This document shows positions 8,286 through 16,394 of a DNA stretch of 44,536 nt, piece by piece. Position 1 is the first letter of the stretch. Each line of letters begins with the position of its first letter. Source of the DNA: CAZWZG01 sp964638245 (GTDB taxonomy: Bacteria; Pseudomonadota; Alphaproteobacteria; Rhodobacterales; Rhodobacteraceae); NCBI GenBank assembly GCA_964638245.1, contig CAZWZG010000005.1, forward strand, positions 1 through 44,536, written 5' to 3'. The notes beneath the pieces are model-generated. The model saw nothing but the letters and a program-made list of their open reading frames with translations. It did not search any database and was not told where the DNA came from. A program made the position numbers and the translations under genes.

Positions 8286-9768
8286 AGACGCTCATGGTCG
8301 CAGCGACAGCCTTCTTCCATCGCGCATAACGCTCCTCGGCAAGTTCTGCATCCATTTTTGGATCAAACCGCTTGTCCACGGCCCAACTGGCCGCGAATTC
8401 GGCCTGTCCGGGATAGAAACCGGCCTTCATGCCCGCAAGCCACGCAGCACCAAGCGCTGTCGTCTCGGTGACACCGGGCCGGTCGACAGGCGCGCCCAGG
8501 ATGTCGGCAAGAAACTGCATGGTCCAATCGGACGCCGTCATCCCGCCATCAACACGCAGCACGGCATCGCCCTTACCACCCATATCGGCTTGCATCGCTT
8601 CCAGTAGATCCCGGGTTTGAAAGCCGACGCTTTCCAGGGCCGCGCGCGCGAACTCCTCCGGCCCAGACCCACGGGTGATCCCATAGATCGCCCCTCGGCA
8701 ATCCGGGTTCCAATACGGCGCACCAAGGCCCGTGAACGCCGGCACAAGTATCAATTCCTGGTTTGGGTCAGAGGCTTCTGCAAGCGGTTGCGTCTCAGAC
8801 GCTTCGCGGATGATTTTCAAGCCATCCCGCAGCCATTGCACCACTGCGCCAGCAATGAAAATCGCCCCCTCAAGCGCGAAAGTCCTTTTCCCATCAAGCT
8901 GGTAAGCCACGGTCGTCAGCAAACGGTTGGTCGAAGGAACCGGACTGTCGCCGGTGTTCAACAAGGCAAAACAGCCCGTCCCATATGTCGATTTCAGCAT
9001 GCCCGGCTCGAAGCAGGCCTGTCCGATCGTCGCCGCTTGCTGATCGCCCGCGACGCCAAGTATGGGGATCTCTCGACCGAACAGGTCGGGCCGCGTTGTT
9101 CCGTAGTCGGCCGCGCAATCGCGGATCTCGGGCAGCATCGAGATCGGGACGTCCAGCAACTTGCACATCTCGGGATCCCAGTCCCCGGTCTCGATCGAAT
9201 ACAACAACGTGCGGCACGCATTGGAGGCGTCCGTGGCATGCACCGCGCCCCCTGTCATGCGCCAGATGAGGTAGGTATCGACCGTCCCAAACAACAGTTC
9301 GCCTGCCTCTGCCCGAGCACGCGCGCCTTCAACCGTATCGAGGATGTATTTGAGCTTTGTCCCAGAAAAATACGGGTCCAGCAAAAGACCAGTGCGCCGG
9401 GTGACCTCGTCTTCATGCCCCGCGGCCTTTAGCTCGCTGCAAAAAGCTGCTGTGCGCCGGTCCTGCCATACAATGGCATTGTGGATCGGCTCGCCCGTGG
9501 ACTTATCCCAAACAAGCGTTGTCTCACGTTGATTGGTGATGCCAATGGCCACGATATCCGCCGCCGTTATCCCGGCCTTCTCAATGACCGCGCGCGCCGA
9601 TCCCGCTGTGGTTGACCAAAGATCGCTAGGGTCATGTTCAACCCAACCGCTATCGGGAAAATGCTGCGGGAACTCTTCCTGACTTGTCGCCCGGATCTGC
9701 ATGTTTGCATCAAAAAGGATCGCCCGGCTGGACGTGGTCCCCTGATCAATGGCCATGATGTATGTCAT
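8284..9768 (-). CDS. glpK: Glycerol kinase
   Basis: A full-length (494 residues) FGGY-family kinase that phosphorylates glycerol to sn-glycerol 3-phosphate in the cytoplasm. It begins MTYIMAIDQGTTSSRAILFD, the glycerol kinase phosphate-1 motif, and contains QEFPQHFPDSGWVEHDP and NQRETTLVWDKSTGEPIHNA, which are close to invariant in GlpK. The C-terminal FGGY part has LRVDGGMTASDWTMQFLADI. The start is supported by GGGAGGGGACCC before the ATG. It lies 23 bases downstream of glpD, and the two form a glycerol catabolism operon. No glpF, glpR or ABC-type glycerol transporter genes are in the window. Confidence 0.97.
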   Translation of the reverse strand: MTYIMAIDQGTTSSRAILFDANMQIRATSQEEFPQHFPDSGWVEHDPSDLWSTTAGSARAVIEKAGITAADIVAIGITNQRETTLVWDKSTGEPIHNAIVWQDRRTAAFCSELKAAGHEDEVTRRTGLLLDPYFSGTKLKYILDTVEGARARAEAGELLFGTVDTYLIWRMTGGAVHATDASNACRTLLYSIETGDWDPEMCKLLDVPISMLPEIRDCAADYGTTRPDLFGREIPILGVAGDQQAATIGQACFEPGMLKSTYGTGCFALLNTGDSPVPSTNRLLTTVAYQLDGKRTFALEGAIFIAGAVVQWLRDGLKIIREASETQPLAEASDPNQELILVPAFTGLGAPYWNPDCRGAIYGITRGSGPEEFARAALESVGFQTRDLLEAMQADMGGKGDAVLRVDGGMTASDWTMQFLADILGAPVDRPGVTETTALGAAWLAGMKAGFYPGQAEFAASWAVDKRFDPKMDAELAEERYARWKKAVAATMSV

Positions 9769-9791
9769 GGGTCCCCTCCCTTGGTCGTCTT

Positions 9792-11080
9792 TTAGGCCGC
9801 GTCTTTGGTGGCCGCGTCACTCATGTAGGCGTCAATGCGTGCGATCTGATCTCCGGTCAGCCTAAGCCCCAGTTTGGAGCGGCGCCAGACCACATCATTG
9901 GCCGTGCGCGCGTATTCCTTTGCCATTAGCCAATCGACCTCGCGCGCCGTAAGCGTCGCGCCGAAGTCTTCTCCAAGATCTTCGATTGCGTTCGCACCCT
10001 CCACGATCTGTGCAGCCTCGGTGCCATACGCCCGCACAAGCCGTTTGGCCCAGCGCCCTTCAAGGAATGGATGCGCGGCTGCGAGGTCGGCAACCAACCT
10101 GTCGAAATCCTTGACTGCAAAATCACCCCCCGGCAGGGCCACGCCCGCCGTCCAGGGGTCGCTCGATTTGGGCAAATGGGGAACGATCTTGGCCATCGCG
10201 CCTTCCGAGAGCGTCCGATAGGTCGTGATCTTGCCGCCGAAGATGTTGAGGACGGCGGGGCCATTTGCATCCAGCGACAACACGTAGTCGCGGGTCGCAG
10301 CGGTCGCCGATTTTGCGCCATCGTCATAGAGCGGGCGGACGCCAGAATACGACCAGACCACGTCGTCCCGCGTGACAGGCTTTTCAAAGTAGTTTGACGC
10401 GAAGGCACATAAATAGTCCGCCTCTTCATCCGTGCATGTCGCGCGCGCTGTCGGGTCGGTGCCGTGATCCTTGTCGGTCGTCCCGATAAGCGTGAAGTCC
10501 GTCTCATAGGGAATTGCAAAGATGATGCGGCCGTCTTCGCCTTGGAAGAAGTAGCATTTGTCGTGATCGAATAGGCGCTTGGTCACGATGTGGCTGCCGC
10601 GCACAAGGCGGATGCCTTCAGTTGAATTAAGCCGGATGCGGCCCTGTATGATTTCGCTGACCCACGGACCACCGGCATTGACCAGCACACGCGCGCGGTG
10701 AGTCTTTTCTTCACCGTTCGACAGGGTCTTGAGTTCCCAGTGGTCGTCATGACGCACGGCACTGACCAGTTTGGTGCGCGTCANNNNNNNNNNNNNNNNN
10801 NNNNNNNNNNNNNNNNNNNNNNNNNNNNNNNNNNNNNNNNNNNNNNNNNNNNNNNNNNNNNNNNNNNNNNNNNNNNNNNNNNNTTGACGAGGTTGAACTC
10901 GAAAAACTCGAGGTAGCGCAAGCCACCGTGAAACAACTTGGTCGAGGCTGAGGATGTTGCGCTTGCAAGGTCGTCCATCTCGACCAGCGTCACCGAGTAC
11001 CCCCGCCCCGCCGCATCGCGTGCGATACCGGTCCCGTTGATGCCGCCGCCCACAACAAAGATGTCCTGCATGTCGTCCAT
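9792..11080 (-). CDS. glpD: Aerobic glycerol-3-phosphate dehydrogenase, interrupted by an assembly gap
   Basis: GlpD oxidises glycerol 3-phosphate to dihydroxyacetone phosphate at the inner membrane, feeding electrons to ubiquinone through FAD. The ATG at 11080 has AAGGAGGGCGCA before it and gives the FAD dinucleotide fold VVGGGINGTGIARDAAGRGY, then SATSSASTKLFHGGLRYLEF. After the gap come VNAGGPWVSEI, GSHIVTKR, TDKDHGTD, WSYSGVRPLYDD and NIFGGKITTYR, all characteristic. The two parts are in different frames across the 100-N run, so the placeholder length is wrong rather than the gene being broken. About 395 residues are visible against a normal length near 500, so about 300 bases are missing. 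Confidence 0.94.
10784..10883. other. Assembly gap of exactly 100 N inside glpD
   Basis: A placeholder run of 100 N. The flanking glpD halves lie in different frames, so the true gap cannot be 100 bases if the gene is intact. By comparison with the GlpD family about 300 bases are missing. Confidence 0.97.
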
Positions 11081-11137
11081 TGCGCCCTCCTTCATATCGA
11101 CGGAATGCGCGTTTCAGGCGCGTTCGTCAATGCGCCA

Positions 11138-11157
11138 TGTTCGTTTTTGTTCGCTTT
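11138..11157 (-). promoter_or_regulatory. Tandem 10-bp direct repeat upstream of glpD, candidate GlpR/DeoR-type operator
   Basis: On the plus strand TGTTCGTTTT (11138-11147) is directly followed by TGTTCGCTTT (11148-11157), nine of ten bases identical. TTCG repeats at one-turn spacing are typical of DeoR-family (GlpR) operators. The repeat is 58-77 bases upstream of the glpD start and overlaps the end of the upstream permease gene. A further GTTCG is at 11122-11126. The regulator gene is not in the window. Confidence 0.45.
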
Positions 11158-12055
11158 AGCGGCGATGGGGTCCGAAAACCGCGCATAGGCCAAGGATGCC
11201 CCCCGAAACGGTCGCGATCATTCCAGCCGCACTGACCGCATTCTGCCCCCCCAGCCAAAGCGGCCCGTAGCCGGCCAGAACATAGCCCAGAATGGCCGCA
11301 AGTGCCGCGAACGCGATGGACCAGATCATTTGATGTTCCAGCCGGTTGGTCATCAATCGCGCCGCCGCCGGGGGACAAATGAACATCGCAATCACGATGA
11401 TTGAGCCCACGGCATCAAAGGCCGCAACCGCAGCCACAGCCGCGGCAACGACCAGTCCAAGACCAATTATGCGGACCGGGAGCCCCATGGTGGCAGCAAA
11501 ACCCTCATCGAACGTGGCCGCCTTCAATGGACGCCAGAAAAGCACTGTCAGGCCAGCGATAACCACCGCGGCACCCGCCATGCGAAACAGTTCTGGCGGC
11601 AAGCCCGCCAGCGCTGCGGGATCAAGCAATGAGGCCCAATTCGTCGCCTCAAGCCAGATCAGGCTTTCAAGATTGCCAAAAAGCGCGTGCTCAACATCAA
11701 GATGGACGTTGGAAGTGTCCGATTGCTCCAGCAACAAAACGCCTGCCGCGAAAAGGGTCGTAAAGACAACTCCCATCGCGGCCCCGGCTTCGATGCGACC
11801 AAGCCTACGGATCGCCTCGATCATCAGGACGGCGATGATGGCCGCCACCGCTGCCCCCAGAAGCATCGGCCAGGTTTTGACGCTCCCCGTCACCAGAAAA
11901 CCGACGACGATGCCGGGCAGAACCACGTGGCTGATCGCGTCCCCGATCAATGCCTGTCGGCGCAAGATCAGGAAATTGCCGGGTATGGCACAGGTGACCG
12001 CCGCAAGAATGCCGATTAGCAGCGGCGTCAGGGAAAGGACGACAAACTCGTTCAT
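11156..12055 (-). CDS. Metal ABC transporter permease (TroD/ZnuB family)
   Basis: A 299-residue inner-membrane permease of the ABC-3 family for Mn, Zn or Fe import. About eight or nine hydrophobic helices are visible. Family segments include GNFLILRRQALIGDAISHVV (residues 27-46), the usual permease signature near the first cytoplasmic loop, and AAVAAFDAVGSIIVIAMFIC around residues 210-230. Its ATG overlaps the stop of the other permease by ATGA, so the two are translationally coupled and probably form the heterodimeric channel. It is last in the binding protein, ATPase, permease, permease order characteristic of TroABCD/SitABCD. The glycerol genes follow after 75 bases. Confidence 0.9.
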   Translation of the reverse strand: MNEFVVLSLTPLLIGILAAVTCAIPGNFLILRRQALIGDAISHVVLPGIVVGFLVTGSVKTWPMLLGAAVAAIIAVLMIEAIRRLGRIEAGAAMGVVFTTLFAAGVLLLEQSDTSNVHLDVEHALFGNLESLIWLEATNWASLLDPAALAGLPPELFRMAGAAVVIAGLTVLFWRPLKAATFDEGFAATMGLPVRIIGLGLVVAAAVAAVAAFDAVGSIIVIAMFICPPAAARLMTNRLEHQMIWSIAFAALAAILGYVLAGYGPLWLGGQNAVSAAGMIATVSGGILGLCAVFGPHRR

Positions 12056-13254
12056 TGGACCGCTTTCGGGGCAGGCAATCGCGCATCGAGGGCGGCAATC
12101 TGATCAACGGTAAGGACGTCATCAATCGGGGTAAGACCGTCATAAGCCGTGCGCGCACCAGCCAGCTCTGGTGTTTCGCGCAGGATCGTCCAACGGCTTT
12201 CGTCCAGAAGAGCGCGCGCGGCCGCTTCGGCCCCAGCTTGGGTGGCCACACCGTCCCCGTGGGCGTATCCGGCGCGCTGGAGCAAACGGAGCGTGAGCTT
12301 TTCGTAAATGGGTTGTCCCGTCGCCAGTGCCAGCAGGCCTTGCCGCAAATGGACCCGGGAATGATAGCGCGACCGCCGTAGCAGAGACGCCAAGACACCC
12401 CGGGTGGGCGCCAGCAGGATAGAAACCGTAAAGGCCGCGAAGGCGATCAGAACGATGATCGGCCCGGTCGGCAGGTCAGGCGCCGTCGCGGACATCGCCG
12501 CACCCGCATAGCCCGATCCGGCCCCAATCACGCCCGCAACGCCAACAACTGTTGGCAAGTGCTCCGACCAGAACCGTGCAGCGACGGCTGGGATAATCAA
12601 AAGCGCCACGATCAGGATCAGCCCAACGATCTTTAGCCCCACGACCGTCACGGCAAGCACCAAGCCCATCAGTGCCAGATCAACAGCGCGGGTGTTGATC
12701 CCTTGTGTCTCTGCGTAGCCGGGATCGAACGCGACCAGTGACAACGCACGGCGCAGGATTATCAGAACCACCACCGTCAGCGCCCCGCCCCATGCGATCA
12801 GCACAGCATCCGATCTCAACATCCCGGCGGTTGATCCAAGGAGAAAGTCCTCCAACCCGGCTTGGCGCCCGGTCGGCAAGGTCTGAATAACCGTCAAAAG
12901 CACCACGCCCGCGCCAAAGAAAACGGACAGAACCGCGCCGATTGCTGCATCTTCGCCGATACGCGTGCGCCAGGTCAGCCATTCGACACACAAAAGGCCG
13001 ACCGCGGCGCTGAGCGCAGATCCCGCGAGCAAACCACCCAATGCGCGCCCGTCCATGCCGAGCGCCACCATGGCCAGAAACGCAAGCGCGACGCCGGGAA
13101 GCGTCGCATGGCTGATTGCATCGGACAGAAGCGCGCGTTTTCGCAGGAACAGAAAGCTCCCCGTAACACCAGCCGCAGCCCCCAAAAGGGCCGCGCCAAT
13201 GGTGACGAGAGTGGCATTGTAGCCAAGCCCCAGCGTCAAGGCATCCCAGAGCAT
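12052..13254 (-). CDS. Metal ABC transporter permease with C-terminal extension (TroC family)
   Basis: A 400-residue protein. Residues 1-290 are an ABC-3 permease with GSFLFLRKRALLSDAISHAT near residues 32-51 and about eight helices. The last 110 residues are hydrophilic and absent from ordinary permeases of this family, which are about 280-300 long. This tail (HLRQGLLALATGQPIYEKL, then LLQRAGYAHGDGVATQAG) resembles a winged-helix domain like that of DtxR/MntR-type regulators, a fusion known in some TroC homologues, though I judge this by pattern only. It starts with ATG overlapping the ATPase stop by one base. The tail may sense metal or couple to the ATPase; that is inference. Confidence 0.87.
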   Translation of the reverse strand: MLWDALTLGLGYNATLVTIGAALLGAAAGVTGSFLFLRKRALLSDAISHATLPGVALAFLAMVALGMDGRALGGLLAGSALSAAVGLLCVEWLTWRTRIGEDAAIGAVLSVFFGAGVVLLTVIQTLPTGRQAGLEDFLLGSTAGMLRSDAVLIAWGGALTVVVLIILRRALSLVAFDPGYAETQGINTRAVDLALMGLVLAVTVVGLKIVGLILIVALLIIPAVAARFWSEHLPTVVGVAGVIGAGSGYAGAAMSATAPDLPTGPIIVLIAFAAFTVSILLAPTRGVLASLLRRSRYHSRVHLRQGLLALATGQPIYEKLTLRLLQRAGYAHGDGVATQAGAEAAARALLDESRWTILRETPELAGARTAYDGLTPIDDVLTVDQIAALDARLPAPKAVQ

Positions 13255-14051
13255 CAGACCGCGGCGGCCTCAAGGCCAGGGAGGCGGCCACCATAGGCCG
13301 CTTGTAGGGCTTGCGTGGTGAACGCCTCAGCGACCGGACCGTCTGCAAAGCGGTGGACGTTCAGGATCAAGACCCTGTCGAAATACTCTTCAACGGTGGA
13401 CAGGTCATGGTGCACGACAACAACCGTCTTGCCAGCGCTGCGCAACGCGTGCAGCACTTCGATGATCGCGGCTTCAGTTGCTGCGTCGACACCCGCAAAC
13501 GGCTCATCGAGAAGATAAAGATCCGCTTCTTGCGCCAGTGCACGTGCAAGGAAAACGCGTTGCTGTTGACCGCCCGAAAGCTGTCCAATCTGACGCGTTT
13601 CAAAGTCGGCCATGCCAACTCGCGCCAGCGCGGCGCGCGCGCGGCGTTTGTGATCGCCTTTGATGCGGCCCAAAAGTCCAAGCTCGCCATAGAGCCCCAT
13701 CAAGACCACATCGATGGCCCGCGTCGGGAAATCCCAGTCGATCGATGCGCGCTGCGGGACATAGGCAACGCGGGCCCGATTGTGCGACAGCGGGCCGCCA
13801 AAAAACTGCACCGATCCTGCGACGGTTGGCAAAAGGCCGAGAGCAGCCTTTAGCAATGTCGATTTGCCAGCGCCATTGGGCCCAATGATCGCAGTCATCG
13901 AGCCCGTCGGGAAGGCGGTTTCCATGGAAAAGACCGCAGGCGTTGCACCATATGCAACCGTCAGACCCTTTATCGACAGCGCAGCGGTTGCGCCCGCCGC
14001 CTCAGCAGGGCGCCGCCCTTCACTCGTTGCAATTTTCAGGTCAGTTGCCAT
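13254..14051 (-). CDS. Metal ABC transporter ATP-binding protein (TroB family)
   Basis: A 265-residue cytoplasmic ATPase energising the importer. Walker A is GPNGAGKST (about residues 57-65), the ABC signature is LSGGQQQRVFLARAL (about 158-172), Walker B is LYLLDEPFAGVD (about 178-189) and the switch His is in VVVHHDLST. The first 25 residues form a short extra N-terminus before LSIKGLTVAYG. I chose the ATG at 14051, which overlaps the binding-protein stop as TGATG; a TTG one codon earlier is possible. The 1-base overlaps on both sides show a single translationally coupled operon. Confidence 0.94.
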   Translation of the reverse strand: MATDLKIATSEGRRPAEAAGATAALSIKGLTVAYGATPAVFSMETAFPTGSMTAIIGPNGAGKSTLLKAALGLLPTVAGSVQFFGGPLSHNRARVAYVPQRASIDWDFPTRAIDVVLMGLYGELGLLGRIKGDHKRRARAALARVGMADFETRQIGQLSGGQQQRVFLARALAQEADLYLLDEPFAGVDAATEAAIIEVLHALRSAGKTVVVVHHDLSTVEEYFDRVLILNVHRFADGPVAEAFTTQALQAAYGGRLPGLEAAAV

Positions 14052-15011
14052 CAATTCACCTGCATAAGGCGACCGTTCTTGCCACCAGCCGGCGTAGGTG
14101 CGCCAAGAGCGGCAGAAATCGTCGTCACGTTGTGATCGATCATGCCAATGTAGGTGCCTTCATAGGTGCCCTCGGGCCCCATCGCGTCCGAAAACAGCGC
14201 GCCGCCAATGGTCACCTCGTGTCCTTTGGCTGCAGCCCCTTCAATCAGCGCGCGCATGTTGCGATCCGACACCGACGTTTCAACGAAGACCGCTTTGATG
14301 TCCCGTTCGACCAGGACGTCGACCAGCTCGGCGATCCGGTTCAGTCCGGCCTCGGACGCCGTCGATATGCCCTGCACACCGATCACCTCGAAACCGTACG
14401 CCTGTCCGAAATAGCCAAACGCGTCGTGGGCCGTCACAAGAGCACGGGTGCTTTCTGGAACGGCACCAGTCATGTCAGCGGCATAGATCTGCAGTGCTTC
14501 AAGCTCGGCAATGTGTGCATCTGCATTTGCGGCAAACTCGGCTTCCAGATCCGGGCGCAGGTCGATCAGAGTTGATTCGATCACTTCGACAACGTCGGTC
14601 CATAGCGTAGGATCCATCCAGACATGGGGATCAAAACGGCCGTCATAGTCTTCGCTCGCCAGAAGTTTGCTTTCATCGATGCCTTCGGCCACAGCGACAA
14701 CCGGCTTTTGTTCGCCAAGATCGAGCAAGAAGTCCTCCATCTGCGCTTCGAGATAGAGGCCATGCCAAAGCACGAGGTCGGCGCGCGTCAGTTCGACGAT
14801 ATCCGTCCGCGTTTGACGATAGCTATGGGGATCGACCCCTGCCCCCATGAGCGCATCTACGGTGACATGCTCGCCACCGACGGCGCGCAGCATCGGCGAT
14901 CATGGCAGTGGTGCTGACAATAGAAAGTCTGTCCTCTGCCATTGCGGTCTGGCCAGCAAACAAAGCAGCGAACAGGGCGGTTGCGGGTTTGTAAATGCGA
15001 AGCGTTCTCAT
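14051..15011 (-). CDS. Metal-binding protein of the ABC importer (TroA family), apparently frameshifted
   Basis: Periplasmic cluster A-I solute-binding protein. The signal peptide and first strand (MRTLRIYKPATALFAALFAG to VSTTAMIADA) are in one frame from 15011; the rest, from LRAVGGEHVTVDALMGAGVD, is in another, with the shift at about 14884-14896. Homologues read MIADA-x-R-x-VGG, so loss of two bases, probably one GC of a GC repeat, would explain it. Ligands are visible: His in DPHSY, His in DPHVWMDP, His in TAHDAFGYF and Asp in LFSDAMGPEGTYEGTYIGM. This His-His-His-Asp set is that of TroA (Zn and Mn) rather than the Glu-containing Mn-only type. It is either a sequence error or a real inactivation. 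Confidence 0.85.
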
Positions 15012-15015
15012 GTAG

Positions 15016-15047
15016 ATGAAATTGAGAATGATTTGCATAAACGTCAA
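15016..15047 (-). promoter_or_regulatory. Candidate promoter with Fur/Mur-like operator before the TroABCD-like operon
   Basis: On the minus strand TTGACG (15047-15042) could be the -35 element. About 17 bases later CAATTT is a weak -10 candidate. The imperfect palindrome at 15016-15038 (plus strand ATGAAATTGAGAATGATTTGCAT) fills the spacer and -10 and contains TGAGAATGATTTGCA, close to alphaproteobacterial Fur/Mur sites. The translation start at 15011 would then be almost at the transcription start, implying a very short or absent leader; no Shine-Dalgarno sequence is visible. Confidence 0.5.
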
Positions 15048-15104
15048 GGGCGAAGGCGATCATTTTTGATCTTTGATTGACGAATCCCGTCGTTTCGCTC
15101 AAAT

Positions 15105-15275
15105 CTGAGGCGCTTTGGTTCCCGAATTTCGGTTCGGGATGAAAAGGGAATGCGGTGATCATGCCGCAGCTGCCCCCGCAACTGTAAGCGGCGAGCAGGG
15201 CCGAGTACGCCACTGGGACATCCCCGGGAAGGCCGGACGCCTGCGTCGACCCGCAAGCCAGGAGACCTGCCAAGG
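15105..15275 (+). ncRNA. Cobalamin (AdoCbl) riboswitch
   Basis: The conserved elements of the cobalamin aptamer occur in order: the P1/P2 strand TTTGGTTCCC, GAAAAGGGAATGCGGTG with a CCGC return, CCCCCGCAACTGTAAGCGG, the B12 box GCCACTGG at 15209-15216, the CCGGGAAGGCCGG hairpin, and GCAAGCCAGGAGACCTGCC closing the aptamer (GGT pairs with ACC). It lies on the strand of btuC and about 105 bases before its start. It should turn the operon down when adenosylcobalamin is plentiful. Downstream, GGATGC-ggggc-GCATCC (15290-15306) is the best expression-platform hairpin I can see. It has no immediate T-run, so control may act on translation or through Rho. Confidence 0.96.
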
Positions 15276-15380
15276 CGATCACCCAGTCGGGATGCGGGGC
15301 GCATCCGGGGCTACGGTTTTCCGTTGCGGTGACATCCAAGCAGTCGGGCCTGTGCTCGGCGGATCAGGGGGTGCCAGCGC

Positions 15381-16394
15381 ATGGATGCGTCGGGCAAGGC
15401 AATGGAGGAACGCCGCTGGCTTTTGCCGGCGCTGGCATGTTGTGTGCTGATCCTTTTTGCGATCTCGCTCGTGACTGGTCCTGCCTCGATCAAAGCGAGC
15501 GACGCGCTGCGCGGCCTTTTTGTCCAGAGCGACGGCCCCGTCACGATCATCATGCGCGAAATCCGCCTGCCCCGTGCGATTTTGGCGGCGATGATCGGTG
15601 CGTCCCTGGGCCTCGCCGGGGCGGCGATGCAGGGCTATCTGCGCAATCCACTGGCTGAACCCGGCCTGATCGGTGTCTCGGCCGCCGCAGCGCTGGGGGC
15701 GATCATCGCGATTCAGACCGGGTTGGCCGCTGCCGTCGTGTTGGGCCTTCCGATTGCTGCCTTGATCGGTGCGGGTCTGTCCGTCCTCCTTTTGATGGCC
15801 TTGGCGGGACCACGCGGCTCGTCATTGACACTTATTCTTGCCGGCATTGCGATTTCGTCGCTGGCAGGCGCTTTGTCGTCCTTGGTGCTCAACCTGTCGC
15901 CAAACCCGTTCGCCGCCTCCGAGATCGTATTCTGGATGTTGGGCTCTCTCGCGGATCGCTCGTTTTTCCACGTCTGGATCGCGGCGCCGTTTATGATCGT
16001 TGGATGGATCCTTCTGGCCACAACAGCCCGCGCGCTCGACGCCCTCACCTTGGGCGAAGACGCCGCCGCAGCTTTGGGCATCAACCTGGACCGCGTGCGC
16101 ATCACCCTTGTTGCAGGCGTCGCCCTGGCCGTTGGTGCGGGCACCGCAGTTGCCGGGGCGATTGGGTTTGTCGGACTTGTCGTCCCCCATCTTTTGCGCC
16201 CGATCACCGGCGCGTCCCCTGCCCGCCTTTTGCCCGCATCGGCCCTTGGTGGCGCAGCGATGGTCCTTTTGGCCGATATCGCCGTTCGGGTCGTGGTCCC
16301 TGAGAAGGACCTCAAACTTGGCGTGTTGACCGCGCTTGTTGGGGCGCCCTTGTTCCTGCACCTGATCTACAAGACGCGAAGGGAAATCGCATGA
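15381..16394 (+). CDS. btuC: Cobalamin ABC transporter permease (BtuC/FecCD family)
   Basis: A 337-residue permease of the FecCD family with about ten hydrophobic helices. Typical segments are EIRLPRAILAAMIGASLGLA (residues 55-74), the family signature GYLRNPLAEPGLIGVSAAAALG following it, and GFVGLVVPHLLRPITGASPA near residues 266-285. The cobalamin riboswitch directly upstream argues for vitamin B12 rather than iron-siderophore transport. The 3' end overlaps btuD by ATGA. I keep the ATG at 15381; a second in-frame ATG is at 15402, and neither has a strong Shine-Dalgarno sequence, which fits riboswitch control at this site. Confidence 0.92.
   Translation: MDASGKAMEERRWLLPALACCVLILFAISLVTGPASIKASDALRGLFVQSDGPVTIIMREIRLPRAILAAMIGASLGLAGAAMQGYLRNPLAEPGLIGVSAAAALGAIIAIQTGLAAAVVLGLPIAALIGAGLSVLLLMALAGPRGSSLTLILAGIAISSLAGALSSLVLNLSPNPFAASEIVFWMLGSLADRSFFHVWIAAPFMIVGWILLATTARALDALTLGEDAAAALGINLDRVRITLVAGVALAVGAGTAVAGAIGFVGLVVPHLLRPITGASPARLLPASALGGAAMVLLADIAVRVVVPEKDLKLGVLTALVGAPLFLHLIYKTRREIA

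Noticed and set aside
8617..9432. A 271-codon plus-strand open frame
   Set aside because: It lies entirely opposite glpK, which has all glycerol kinase motifs. The product has no domain pattern and is Arg/Pro-rich as expected of an antisense frame in GC-rich DNA.
11346..12113. A 255-codon plus-strand open frame rich in Ala, Thr and Ser
   Set aside because: It is antisense to the metal permease gene; its low-complexity composition mirrors the hydrophobic codons of the opposite strand.
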